From contig CAYSDM010000002.1 of NCBI GenBank assembly GCA_964429855.1, positions 124,001 to 188,000 on the forward strand: DNA of 64,000 nucleotides. Reading direction: 5' to 3'. Positions 51,610 through 60,775 of the stretch are shown here, piece after piece. The notes below the pieces were generated by a model that made no database searches, was not told the origin of the DNA, and was given only the letters and a program-made list of their open reading frames with translations. Position 1 is the stretch's first letter, and each line of letters starts with the position of its first letter. Both the position numbers and the translations under genes were made by a program. The stretch is from CALLMM01 sp964429855. Lineage in GTDB: Bacteria > Armatimonadota > Chthonomonadetes > Chthonomonadales > CAJBBX01.

Positions 51610-53445
51610 CTAGAATACGTGTCCAATACTGAAGTGTGTGCGCGAGCCTTCGCGCCCGAAACCCTGATCAATCCGAATCGGTCCGATGGGCGTCACCACC
51701 CGCAGCCCCAGTCCCACTCCATAAGAGGGGCTGAAGTTGGAGTGCTGATTGAAACCGGAGAACCGCACGCCCTCGTAGGGACCGCCCCAGGCATCCCCGA
51801 AGTCGGCGAAGACCACGCCGGTCAGCGCATTCGCCAGCGGGGTTCGGAACTCCATAGACCCCAACACCATATTCTTGCCCCAGAACCGGTCTTCCGCATA
51901 GCCGCGCAGCGTCTCCGCCCCCCCCACAAAGTACTGCTCGGAGAAAGGCAGCGTTCCGGTCGAGGTTCCTATCAGCATACGCAGCGCGAAGATATTGCGC
52001 CGATCTTTCGGGCTTTTGCGCCGTCCCTGCGGGCTAAAGTAGCGGCGAACATCCACCTGAAGCTTCTGATAGTTGACGTTGCCGAAAACGCCCGTCGGCG
52101 TCTGACCGCCCGCCGTGCCGACAGGCGAGAGGTCCGCAAATCCGAAGTCCGCGCTGTAGATTTCAAAACCGCCCCAGGCGGGTTCGATATCCACGTCGCG
52201 GGTGTTGTGGGTGGCGCGCAGGCTGAAAGAGGTCAGGGGACCGTTCTGCAGCACCGCCGCGTCCTCCACATTCAGGCTGAGCGCAGGAACCTTGACATTA
52301 TCGTGTCGGATTCCGACGAAGCCGCGCCAGTTGGTCGAAAGCGGACGCCCCAGCGTAATCGAGCCGCCGGTATGGGTCTCAAAGTAGTCGGTGGAGGTTC
52401 CGACAGTGGTTCCGGATCCGCTCTCGATGCCCTGCCCGAAGCGGTAGACGGTCTTGTCATAAAGGCTGAGGGAGATGGAGGTATTGTTTCGATCCAGCCA
52501 GGGTTCGGTGAAGTTCACCTCAAAACTGTTACGGTTGGCTAACCCTCCGGTCTCCCATAGCAGCCCTGCTTCCAGCCCGCGCCCCAGAAAGTTCGAATCG
52601 CCGATCTCAGCGCGTCCCACCAGCTTCCGGCGGTTGCTGTAGCCCACGCCGACCGCCACCGTTCCAGTGCGTTTCTCCTGAACATTCAGGATGACATCCA
52701 CCTTGCCCGGCTCCGGGAAGCTGAAGCTGATATCCACGTTCTCGAAATGGTTGGTGTTATAGATACGGGTGATGTCCTGCTCAAGCTGCCGCTGGCTGAA
52801 ATAGGAGTTGGCTTTCAGGCGCATCTCGCGCAGAACCACGCGCTCCTGCGTCTTTTTCAGCCCGGTTACGCGGATGCGATTGACGGTGGCGACAACGACG
52901 GGAATGGTCAGGATGCCGTTGCTGATGCCGATATCGCTGGAGACGAACGCCTGATAGCCTTTGCTCGAATAGTGCTTCTGGATGCGGTCAATATCGCTCT
53001 GCAGCACGCTCATATTCAGGACGACGCCCTCTTTGGTTCTCAAAAGCTCCCGAATCTCCGAGACGGGCAGCGGACCGGTTCCGGAGAGGGTGATTCCGCT
53101 GACCAGATCGTTCTCGTCTACCTCAATTGTGACTCTGGCTTCCTCTCCCTGAACTTCGGCGGTGATCCGCACAGCATCTTCCGGATTCTCCGGGCGGCGC
53201 GCGCCATAGTTGCCGGTCAGTAAAAGGTTTTGCCGCGCTTGATCGAGAGCCGTCTTGGTTAAGGGATCGCCGATCTTCAAGCCCGAGACCGCTATAATGG
53301 ATTCGCTATTGAGCACTTTGTTGCCGACCACCGTAATGGCGGAAATTTTGGGCGTCGGCTCCTGCCCGTAAGCCGACAACGACAGTCCGAACGCAAAGAC
53401 CAGCGCCGTCAGCAGGCAAACATACCAGCGATATGCACGATTCAT
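51610..53445 (-). CDS. bamA: Outer-membrane protein assembly factor BamA
   Basis: A 611-residue Omp85 protein that inserts barrels in the outer membrane. Signal peptide to residue 27. Three POTRA domains follow (VVGNKVLNSESI, then LSGTGPLPVSEIRELL, then VTGLKKTQERVVLREM), fewer than the five of Proteobacteria. The barrel starts near residue 265 (VGVGYSNRRKLVGRAEIGDSN) and has the GGAETLRGYAEDRFWG motif corresponding to the loop-6 VRGY/F element. It ends in Phe (IGHVF), as expected for an outer-membrane barrel. The start has AAGGGGTG about 11 bases upstream. Confidence 0.93.
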   Translation of the reverse strand: MNRAYRWYVCLLTALVFAFGLSLSAYGQEPTPKISAITVVGNKVLNSESIIAVSGLKIGDPLTKTALDQARQNLLLTGNYGARRPENPEDAVRITAEVQGEEARVTIEVDENDLVSGITLSGTGPLPVSEIRELLRTKEGVVLNMSVLQSDIDRIQKHYSSKGYQAFVSSDIGISNGILTIPVVVATVNRIRVTGLKKTQERVVLREMRLKANSYFSQRQLEQDITRIYNTNHFENVDISFSFPEPGKVDVILNVQEKRTGTVAVGVGYSNRRKLVGRAEIGDSNFLGRGLEAGLLWETGGLANRNSFEVNFTEPWLDRNNTSISLSLYDKTVYRFGQGIESGSGTTVGTSTDYFETHTGGSITLGRPLSTNWRGFVGIRHDNVKVPALSLNVEDAAVLQNGPLTSFSLRATHNTRDVDIEPAWGGFEIYSADFGFADLSPVGTAGGQTPTGVFGNVNYQKLQVDVRRYFSPQGRRKSPKDRRNIFALRMLIGTSTGTLPFSEQYFVGGAETLRGYAEDRFWGKNMVLGSMEFRTPLANALTGVVFADFGDAWGGPYEGVRFSGFNQHSNFSPSYGVGLGLRVVTPIGPIRIDQGFGREGSRTHFSIGHVF

Positions 53446-53514
53446 CGAACGTTTTCACCCCTTTTTGAACAGGACGCCGGGCGCAGGGCAGAACCCTCGA
53501 AGGCGATCCTGAGG

Positions 53515-54093
53515 TCATCCCTCTCGATAGTACGGTTCCAGTTTACGGCGCAGCATGGCGCGGGCGCGAGAGAGGCGCGTCTTCACATTATCCAGTGACA
53601 GCCGGGTAATGTCCGCAATTTCGTTGTAGGAGAGTCCCTGAACCTCGCGAAGAATCATCACCTCGCGATACTCCTGCGGCAGCGATTCGACCGCCGCCAG
53701 GATCTTCTGCCGCATCTCCTTCTCTTCCAGCACCGTCTGCGGCGCGTGGCTTAGATCGGGAACTTCACGCCGGGCTGGGTTGTCTTCATCCTCCCAGGGG
53801 TGCGGCTGATCCAGCGACTCGATCTGCATCGAGCGGACGCGACCACGCTGACGCAGGCGGTTTCGGCAGTGGTTGATGGCTATCTGATACAGCCACGTGT
53901 AGACCTTGGAATCGCCCCGGAAACGATCAAACCCCTTATAGGCGCTGATAAACGTCTCCTGGGTCAGGTCCGCAGCCTCTTCATAGTCGCCAAGAAAGCG
54001 ATAGATGACATTAAATATCTTTTTTTCGTAGGCGGCGACCAGAGCGTCAAAGGTCAGGAATCTTTCCGTGTTGTCCGGCGGCGGCTCCCCCAT
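53515..54093 (-). CDS. ECF-family RNA polymerase sigma factor
   Basis: A 192-residue sigma70-like factor with region 2 (VYTWLYQIAINHCRNRLRQR) and region 4 (LPQEYREVMILREVQGLSYNEIADI), joined by a Pro/Asp-rich linker. The order and length are those of extracytoplasmic-function sigma factors such as SigW/RpoE. No anti-sigma gene is adjacent; it lies between tamB (110 bases upstream) and bamA (70 bases downstream) on the same strand. It may control this envelope cluster itself, which is inference. The start has AAGGA upstream. Confidence 0.9.
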   Translation of the reverse strand: MGEPPPDNTERFLTFDALVAAYEKKIFNVIYRFLGDYEEAADLTQETFISAYKGFDRFRGDSKVYTWLYQIAINHCRNRLRQRGRVRSMQIESLDQPHPWEDEDNPARREVPDLSHAPQTVLEEKEMRQKILAAVESLPQEYREVMILREVQGLSYNEIADITRLSLDNVKTRLSRARAMLRRKLEPYYREG

Positions 54094-54202
54094 CAGCCGG
54101 TCCTTGTCGCATGTTCCTCGCCGTCAGTTGCCGGCACCCGGTCGCGCTCCCAGCCCTCTGCGCCGTCCGCAAATCGCCAACTTTCAGCGTTAATAGTTAC
54201 TC

Positions 54203-57200
54203 CTAGTACCTGAAGACTCCTTCCAGCAGAAATCCGTTCGTACTTTGGTTATCCGTCGTCCAGGAAAATTGGAGGCGACGATTTAACTGAAGACTCAGCT
54301 TCATCTCCCAGAGAGTCGGTTCCAGGCGATAGGTGAATCCGGTACCTCCCAGCCGCCGCCAGTAGCTTATCTTGAGAGGTCCAATCAGTTGACTTGCCAG
54401 CCGCAGCGTGAACGAATCCAGGCGATTGTAGTCTACCGCCAGTTCCTGCAGTCCCAGCGCCTGCGCGATCTGCGAACGCTCCAGCAGTTCGGGGAAGATG
54501 GTCGCCGACAACAGATCGCTGAACTGATCGCGCAGGAGATTGCCGACTTGATTGCTGGAAAACTGCTTCTCAATCGCCTCCTTGCCGCCCAGCAGCCCCA
54601 GGATTCGCATCTGCAGCCCGCCGTTGCTCAACGCCAGATCCGGCGGATCGGATTTAAAAGTCAGCGTCAGCCCGCGCTCTCCGCCAACGATACCCTGTGT
54701 CTCCTCCAGTCCCGGAATTGCCACAGGCGCGTCCGCCGTCAGGGGACCGCGCACCTGCACCGTGATAGTATACCTTCTACGCTCCTGGTTCACCGATACG
54801 GCGGTCAGGCGCGTGATGGCGTTCAGGTCTACCAGCACACTCACCTGCGGATCTGACAGCAGGTCTGAGAAGATCGGGACGCCCGCCAGCGGATTGTAGC
54901 GAATGGTTAACCTGCCGCCGGACTGAATGGCGAAACGCCGGGTGGGGAACCGCAGCGCGCCGCCGTCAATGGTCAGATTGCCCAGCACGGAGGGCTGCGC
55001 CAGCGTGCCGCGCAGCCGAATGGGTTCCGCCGCCTGTCCGGCGATAACCGCTCCTGGCGAACGGACATCCGCCACCAGATAGGGATTGCTGATGCGTACC
55101 TTATCCTCCACATAGAAATCTATGTGGAAAGAGGGATTGAATGCAGGCGTCCGTCGCGTCGTCGTGGCCTCTTCCAGCGCTGCCGGAAGCCGGAAGTCGG
55201 TGCGACGCAGGCGCATCTCGCCGGAGATTCGCGGCGACAGCAGCGTCCCCTCCATCGTCAGCCTCAATCCCGACTTGCCGGGTTCCCGCGCAGACAGTTC
55301 GCCGACAGCCCGTCCCGTATTGAAAACCGGCAGAGGCGCTTCGGCAAAGAGAATCTGTTTCGCCTCCAGAGTCAGCGGCTTCTGCACGCGCGCCTGATCG
55401 TGCAGCGCAAGCTCCCCGGAGAGCGAGAGCGGGCTTCGCGCCACCGCCGTCTGCTTACTCAGATCAAAAACATCCACGCTGGCGGAGAACGGCTTCCCCT
55501 CGGGGTTGGGCGCGACGCTCAACGTATTGCCATCGAACTTCAGATATGCGTCCACATCGGTCAGGGCCGTCTTCATGTTTGCGTAGCGAAGCCGCTTCCC
55601 CTGAAGCCATATCCAGCCAGTAACATCGGGATGGGTCTGCTGCTCCCGCGCTGTCTGCTGCGGCTTGATAAGCTGTTTCCACGTTCCCGAAAACTTCACA
55701 TAGCCCTGCAGGCTGGCGTCCAGTTCGGCGTTCAGCCGGGGCAGCACCGCGTTCAAAAACCGCAGGTTCTGGCGCGGGACGCTCGCCTCCAACTGCACCG
55801 GCGCATCTTCGGGAAGATAGGGAGCCTGCCAGGAGAAGCCCGCGCTGCCCTTCAGTCGCGCAAAATAGCGTCTGCGTCCCGATTCGTTCGATTCATCCAG
55901 CGGTTCCGTCTCCGCTGTCTGTCTGCTGGAGCTTCGCGACAAAGCTGCTGCTCGCGAACTCTCCGTCTCGCCCGGCTGCTCTCCGGCGTTCGCCGTCTCC
56001 TCCGGCATTGCGCCTGCCGGAAGAGCCTCACGAGGTTCGGTCAGCGAGACGACCATCTCCGTGATCTCTGCTCTCCCCTCCGACAGCGTCGCCTTGTCCA
56101 CCCGCAGGGCGTAGGTCGGCAGGAAACGCCCCTCCAGACGCTTTCCCTTCGGGTCCTGCCACTGAATTCCACGGATCAGCAGCGAGGCGATCACTTCCGG
56201 CGCGGAGGGCGCGCCCTGCGCGTCTACAGTGATCTTCTCAATCGTTCCGGCGGTCATCCCCTGCAGCGGCTCACTTTCCGGGAACCACTCCTGAAGCACA
56301 TTCACCGGCATATTATTCAGTTCCAGTGTTCCGCGCAGCGACTGCCCGAGGACCAGCTTTCCGCTTGCCGTCACCCGGGCATCCTCTCCCTGCAGGATGG
56401 TATCCTCTTTCAGTTCGACTTCACTCTTAGTGAACTCCACTGTTCCCCGAAACCGCTTGATCGCTCGCCGGGCGATCTGCATCTCCGGGCTGTTCCAGGA
56501 GACCGTTGCGCGAGGATCGCGCACGCTGCCGTCTACCTTTACCGACGCCTCCAGCACGCCGTTGAGCGGATCGAAGATAGGGTTCAGCCACTCCGCCGCC
56601 ACCGAGTCGCGATGATTCAGAACGTAGGGACTCTTGCTCAGAATGCTGTGAATCTGCTCAAACCGCAGACCGCGTCCTTTTCCTTCCAGCGCAACTGTCT
56701 CCTTATCCCAGTCGTACTCCAGCCGATTCAGAGCCACTCCGTTCTCTACAGACCCCAGCAGAACCGGAGGCAAGCCCCCGGATGCGGGACGGGTCAGAAG
56801 TCGCGTGCCGTCCAGTATAAAGACCGCGCTCAAATCGCCAAGAGATTCGCCGTTGAGGGTCAGACCCGAGTCGGTAGAGGCGACAAGGGTTCCCTGAAGC
56901 CCGGAAGGCTTCCCATTATCAATCGTTCCGGTGATATCCGCCGATAGTTCGCCGTCACCGCGAATCAGCATATAGTCCGACAGAAACGGATCGAGTATAT
57001 TCAAGGGAACGCTGCGGGCGCGGGCATGAGCGGTGAAAGAGCCGCCGCGTCGAAGCGAAGCGTTTCCGGTGAGCGTCGCGCCAGAGTATCGCGCCGTCAG
57101 GTCCTCCAGATGCAGCGTGCCTCCCGCTTCGAGACCATCGTACCGAAGCTGCGCCGTGAACTCCTCAAAGGTGTAGTCGCCGATACTCGCCTGATCCACC

Positions 57201-59476
57201 GTCAGTTCGCTGATCGTTACCAGCGGACGCTTCAGGTCGCCCGCCACTTCCAGGGTTCCCTGCGCCGTACCGGTTACCTTCAGGCGATCCAGCGCGCTCT
57301 CCTGTCCCTCCTCCACAGGCATATATCGCGCGGCGATCTGCGCAACATCCTTCAGTTCCAGATGATCGAAATTACCGGAGAGCGCAAGGAGCGGGCGGGT
57401 TGAGAAGGGGCGGCGCACCACTCCGCGATAAGCCACGCCTGCCGGAAGGCGGAGCAGCTTCCCCTCCTCCAGAATCAGCCGCTCTCGCGTCCCCCAGACC
57501 TGCGCCTCCGCATAGTCCAACTGTGTTCGGTCATCCCCGACGCCAAACCCCTGAATCAGCCCGGAGAACTGAGGACTATCCCATCCTCCCGTAATGCGCC
57601 CGTCACGCAATGAGAGGATTCCGCGCAGGGCGGACGATGTGTCTGGCTCTGCGGGCGAGTTCTCCAAAGGCAGCTTCTCCAGCGCGACATTGTCCGCCTC
57701 CACTCCCAGATCGAGCGCGCGGTTCTTCACATCTATCTCGCCGGTCGCGAGGGCGAACCCCATCTCGCTCTCGACAACCAGCGGCTCCAGCAGCAGGCGG
57801 TTCCCTTCTGAACGCAGGCGAACGCGAACCGAGCGCGCCGTGTAGCGGTCGTACTGAAGCCCGTAAATCTGCGCCTCCGCCGTTCCGACCGGCAAGCCGT
57901 CCTCCAGACTGCCCGACGCCGACACGTCGGCATTCACCACACCCCGCACCCGTCTGGCGTCTTTCCAGGAAATGGCGGAGAGGTCTCCACCGCGCAGGCG
58001 CGCCTCCACGCGGTAGCGCGTCTTTTTGCCGTCCAGCGTGACCTGAGCGCGCCCTGCGATGCGCCCTTTCGCTGCCGTCCCCTGAAAATCGGTAACGATC
58101 CGCCGGTCTGCATAGACCGCATTCACCCGGACATTCCGCGCCTCATATTCGCGATAGCGCAGGCGCGGCAGGCTTCCGCTCATCTGCGCCTTCAACCGAT
58201 CCGGGGTTCCCTGCACAGCCGCCTGCAGCGTTCCTCCCGCCGGAACCTCCACTCCCTGCGGCAGCCTGCCCTGAATCTGAAGGGGACCGGAGGCGCGCAG
58301 CGACAGGCGATCCAGCGGGCCACTCACTTCCGCGAACAGGTCTCCCCGTGCCTGTAAGCCGCGCAGATCAGGAAGCCGTTTCTGGAGATCGAGGGCAGTT
58401 AAGACACGCTGCAGGGAGACGCCCTTTCCGGTGACCGACGCCTTCAGTGACGGCTTCGCAAAGTCGGTCACCGTTCCTTCCGCCTTCAGGCGGCTGCCCA
58501 GAAAATCGGCTTCCAGCGCGCCGAAGACAGCCTGACCGGTCAGTAGAACCTGTCCGGAAACCCGGCGGATAGGTTCTCGCGCGGAGCGTGTCGTCAGAGA
58601 GGCGTCTTCGACACGAACATCCGCCTGATAGTCTATGTTTTTCTCTTTGGAACCTGTACCTTTTTCAGGAAAAACCAGCGTCACCTGCCCTGTTGCCCGT
58701 CCTGAGAGAATGCGCGTCTCCTGCGGCAGCGGCTTCGGGAGCAAAGAGGACAGGTACGAGAGCGAGGCGTGATTCGCCTCGATTCGCAGGAACAGCCGCC
58801 CGGTGTCGGGAGGATAGACTCCCTGTACGACGGCGTTTTGAAGCTGTCCGGAAACACACTGACCGGAGAGCGTCCATCGGCTGCTCCGGTCAATACTCTG
58901 TAACAGATGTCCTTTCAGCGCCTCAAAACGCGCCGATACCGGCAGCGGCGGAGGCTGTCCGGAGCGAGGTCGTCGCAGGGCGGCATCTTCATACTCCAGC
59001 ACGCCCCGAACGATCTCAATGCGACCGGCGGTCGGGCGCGCCACCCGTTGAGGACGCGGCTTCAGAAGGTCCGCAAAGTTCCAGCGCCCTGCAAAGTCGC
59101 GGGTAATGCGTACATAGGGGTCTTCTACCCTGACGTGGGCAAAGAGCGGAACGCGGGGGTTCTTCTCCAGCAGAATCGTTCGCAGGTCAAAGTCGAGGAT
59201 AATGCGTTTGGCGGAAAAGAATGGAGGATGCCCCGGCAGAGTCTTCCTCTCAGCGATCTGCACCTCCTCCACATAGGCGTACTTCCCCTGAAAGGTGACC
59301 TTTCCGATCCGCACCTCGCGTCCGAGTTCTCTGGTCGCCTCCGACGCCAGAAGAATCGCAAGATTCTGCTCCGCCATCCGATAGTATCGGCGCACCATCC
59401 CAATGCTGAGGGTGGCGAGAATGGCGAGAGGAACCAGAAAGACGAGTGCGGTCAGAGTACGGCGCAGGGTACGCAT
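54203..59476 (-). CDS. tamB: TamB/DUF490-family translocation and assembly module protein
   Basis: A huge exported protein (1757 residues) with an N-terminal transmembrane segment (ALVFLVPLAILATLSIGMV) and long runs of AsmA/TamB-like beta strands. The C-terminal ~400 residues have the DUF490 TamB pattern: GALRFPTRRFAIQSGGRLTI, NPLAGVPIFSDL, RGPLTADAPVAIPGL, LSNQVGNLLRDQFSDLLS-like segments and a final aromatic tail (GFLLEGVFRY). TamB-class proteins bridge the periplasm and help move lipids or outer-membrane proteins with Omp85 partners. It heads the cluster tamB, ECF sigma, bamA, ompH. A Glu/Ser/Arg-rich insertion (ARAAALSRSSSRQTAETEP-like) near residue 1180 is unusual. Confidence 0.88.
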   Translation of the reverse strand: MRTLRRTLTALVFLVPLAILATLSIGMVRRYYRMAEQNLAILLASEATRELGREVRIGKVTFQGKYAYVEEVQIAERKTLPGHPPFFSAKRIILDFDLRTILLEKNPRVPLFAHVRVEDPYVRITRDFAGRWNFADLLKPRPQRVARPTAGRIEIVRGVLEYEDAALRRPRSGQPPPLPVSARFEALKGHLLQSIDRSSRWTLSGQCVSGQLQNAVVQGVYPPDTGRLFLRIEANHASLSYLSSLLPKPLPQETRILSGRATGQVTLVFPEKGTGSKEKNIDYQADVRVEDASLTTRSAREPIRRVSGQVLLTGQAVFGALEADFLGSRLKAEGTVTDFAKPSLKASVTGKGVSLQRVLTALDLQKRLPDLRGLQARGDLFAEVSGPLDRLSLRASGPLQIQGRLPQGVEVPAGGTLQAAVQGTPDRLKAQMSGSLPRLRYREYEARNVRVNAVYADRRIVTDFQGTAAKGRIAGRAQVTLDGKKTRYRVEARLRGGDLSAISWKDARRVRGVVNADVSASGSLEDGLPVGTAEAQIYGLQYDRYTARSVRVRLRSEGNRLLLEPLVVESEMGFALATGEIDVKNRALDLGVEADNVALEKLPLENSPAEPDTSSALRGILSLRDGRITGGWDSPQFSGLIQGFGVGDDRTQLDYAEAQVWGTRERLILEEGKLLRLPAGVAYRGVVRRPFSTRPLLALSGNFDHLELKDVAQIAARYMPVEEGQESALDRLKVTGTAQGTLEVAGDLKRPLVTISELTVDQASIGDYTFEEFTAQLRYDGLEAGGTLHLEDLTARYSGATLTGNASLRRGGSFTAHARARSVPLNILDPFLSDYMLIRGDGELSADITGTIDNGKPSGLQGTLVASTDSGLTLNGESLGDLSAVFILDGTRLLTRPASGGLPPVLLGSVENGVALNRLEYDWDKETVALEGKGRGLRFEQIHSILSKSPYVLNHRDSVAAEWLNPIFDPLNGVLEASVKVDGSVRDPRATVSWNSPEMQIARRAIKRFRGTVEFTKSEVELKEDTILQGEDARVTASGKLVLGQSLRGTLELNNMPVNVLQEWFPESEPLQGMTAGTIEKITVDAQGAPSAPEVIASLLIRGIQWQDPKGKRLEGRFLPTYALRVDKATLSEGRAEITEMVVSLTEPREALPAGAMPEETANAGEQPGETESSRAAALSRSSSRQTAETEPLDESNESGRRRYFARLKGSAGFSWQAPYLPEDAPVQLEASVPRQNLRFLNAVLPRLNAELDASLQGYVKFSGTWKQLIKPQQTAREQQTHPDVTGWIWLQGKRLRYANMKTALTDVDAYLKFDGNTLSVAPNPEGKPFSASVDVFDLSKQTAVARSPLSLSGELALHDQARVQKPLTLEAKQILFAEAPLPVFNTGRAVGELSAREPGKSGLRLTMEGTLLSPRISGEMRLRRTDFRLPAALEEATTTRRTPAFNPSFHIDFYVEDKVRISNPYLVADVRSPGAVIAGQAAEPIRLRGTLAQPSVLGNLTIDGGALRFPTRRFAIQSGGRLTIRYNPLAGVPIFSDLLSDPQVSVLVDLNAITRLTAVSVNQERRRYTITVQVRGPLTADAPVAIPGLEETQGIVGGERGLTLTFKSDPPDLALSNGGLQMRILGLLGGKEAIEKQFSSNQVGNLLRDQFSDLLSATIFPELLERSQIAQALGLQELAVDYNRLDSFTLRLASQLIGPLKISYWRRLGGTGFTYRLEPTLWEMKLSLQLNRRLQFSWTTDNQSTNGFLLEGVFRY

Positions 59477-59540
59477 AAGTATCAACTAACCGGCAGGTCA
59501 AAAGCGGAGCGAAACGCTCCTTTTGGAACATCGGCGTTCA

Positions 59541-60191
59541 TCAATCCGTTCGCCGCTTCTTCCATCGCGCGACGACATCATATTCAACCAGCTCTTTCTT
59601 TGAATTACGTTTTCGAATAGCGCGACATTCGATATCCGTGAACCCGAGTTCGGTCAGCATTTCAGCATACAGTACTTGCGTAAAAACTGGAATCCCATAG
59701 AAGGTAGAATTGCCGACTATGTAGTGCAACACTGCGCCACGCTCAAGTACAGGGATCAAGCCTCGCAGGAAGTTCAGTGACCGCATATCCCACCATCGCT
59801 CTATATTGTGGATAGGCGGGGTAGGCGCTGGCGCGATGCTCAGGCACTCGACCAACTCAAGCGCGGACGCGCAGGCTTCTCTCGCTGCAGAGATATGTTC
59901 TGCAGAGTAGCGCGCGGTTTTCGCTCGAGCAAGCCACACCAGAAATGGATTAATATCAATCGTGACGCCCTGATGCCCGTGGTAAACTGCGCTTAACACG
60001 GTCGTCCCGGTGCCGCAAAAAGGATCCAAAATCCGTTTTGCCTGTCCGTGGCTTACAATCAGCTCCTCAACGATCTTCAGCGAGTATGCCGGAGTAAGGC
60101 GCAGCCAGCCGTGCCGTCCTGTCTTTGCATTGAACTTGTAGGTGTAATCCGACCTCTGGCGAAGTCTCTCGCACTCCAGCAAGAAAGACAT
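59541..60191 (-). CDS. DNA N6/N4-type methyltransferase-like protein, possibly decayed
   Basis: A 216-residue protein with SAM-binding motif I, ILDPFCGTGTT (residues 54-64), preceded by a TPAYSLKIVEELI region (motif X-like). YIVGNSTFYGIPVF at 157-170 resembles the strand after the catalytic loop in some site-specific DNA methylases. No (S/D)PP(Y/F/W) catalytic motif is visible; the only candidate is TPPI at 124-127 in PTPPIHNIERWW. It is also short for the family (about 280-400), so a central deletion is possible. Codon and base usage look more AT-rich than the neighbours. Its ATG shares an A with the stop of the next gene (TGATG), a coupled operon layout. Confidence 0.65.
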   Translation of the reverse strand: MSFLLECERLRQRSDYTYKFNAKTGRHGWLRLTPAYSLKIVEELIVSHGQAKRILDPFCGTGTTVLSAVYHGHQGVTIDINPFLVWLARAKTARYSAEHISAAREACASALELVECLSIAPAPTPPIHNIERWWDMRSLNFLRGLIPVLERGAVLHYIVGNSTFYGIPVFTQVLYAEMLTELGFTDIECRAIRKRNSKKELVEYDVVARWKKRRTD

Positions 60192-60775
60192 CAGTCAGCC
60201 TCCGGCGCGAGTAATGCTTTCAGCACGGAATCTATCTCAGATCGAAGCGCCGTGCTATTTCGCTGGAAGAAGGCGGCAAGGTCGTAACCAACTACATCAC
60301 GCATGAAGTCATACGTCGAAATTAGCGGGTTGATTGCGCCATAAATGCCAGTAACGACAACCCACTTTTCTGCCCGATAACGGAGCAGGATGTCGCTGTC
60401 AATCTGGGCGGACATAATAACGGCGCATGGGAGATAAGCCTTTGTGTAGGCGGAGGCTGCGTTCGTTATGTCAGCGTTCTGGCGTTTGGAGTCTTTGCTT
60501 TTGTATCCCTGTCGAACCTCAAAGATAGTTCCTGTCAAAGTCGAAATGACCTTCGAGTCAACGCCCATGGATTCAGCGGAATCCCGCATCCACGTATGGA
60601 AACGAACGCGTTTCGCTCTGTCGGCAATTTTATCGAGTGAAACGCGCCCATCCAGGGTTAGTGTCCGCATCTTCCCGTTCGGAAGCGGAATTGTATAGGA
60701 CCATGCGACATCGGCATCAGATAGTCCAAGAGATTCTTGGACTATCATTCGAAACAGCTTTTCACCCGATGCCAA
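60191..60775 (-). CDS. Restriction-endonuclease-like ORF, part 2 (TTG start; likely continuation of the upstream ORF)
   Basis: A 194-residue frame beginning at a TTG that overlaps the previous ORF by 14 bases in a +1 frame. It has TLTLDGRVSLDKI, then GTIFEVRQGYKSKDSKRQNADI, followed by FMRDVVGYDLAAFFQRNS. The E-V-R-Q-G-Y-K-S-K block looks like part of a PD-(D/E)xK nuclease core but I cannot assign catalytic residues. Its first residues (GEKLFRMIVQESLGL) read as a natural continuation of the end of the upstream ORF (SIYRQIGIG). No own ribosome binding site is apparent. It precedes the methyltransferase-like gene with a TGATG overlap, so the pair looks like a restriction-modification module. 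Family naming is from gene context and memory, not a search. Confidence 0.55.
   Translation of the reverse strand: MASGEKLFRMIVQESLGLSDADVAWSYTIPLPNGKMRTLTLDGRVSLDKIADRAKRVRFHTWMRDSAESMGVDSKVISTLTGTIFEVRQGYKSKDSKRQNADITNAASAYTKAYLPCAVIMSAQIDSDILLRYRAEKWVVVTGIYGAINPLISTYDFMRDVVGYDLAAFFQRNSTALRSEIDSVLKALLAPEAD
60720..60746 (-). repeat. Perfect 11-bp inverted repeat just after the ORF break
   Basis: GATAGTCCAAG (60720-60730), spacer AGATT, CTTGGACTATC (60736-60746). In the minus-strand mRNA this stem begins 15 bases after the TGA that ends the first restriction-like ORF (60764-60762). Confidence 0.65.

Noticed and set aside
51517..52542. 341-codon plus-strand frame antisense to bamA
   Set aside because: BamA motifs on the opposite strand are continuous over this stretch.
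55124..56947. 607-codon plus-strand frame inside tamB
   Set aside because: Shadow frame in tamB; basic, low-complexity translation with no domains.
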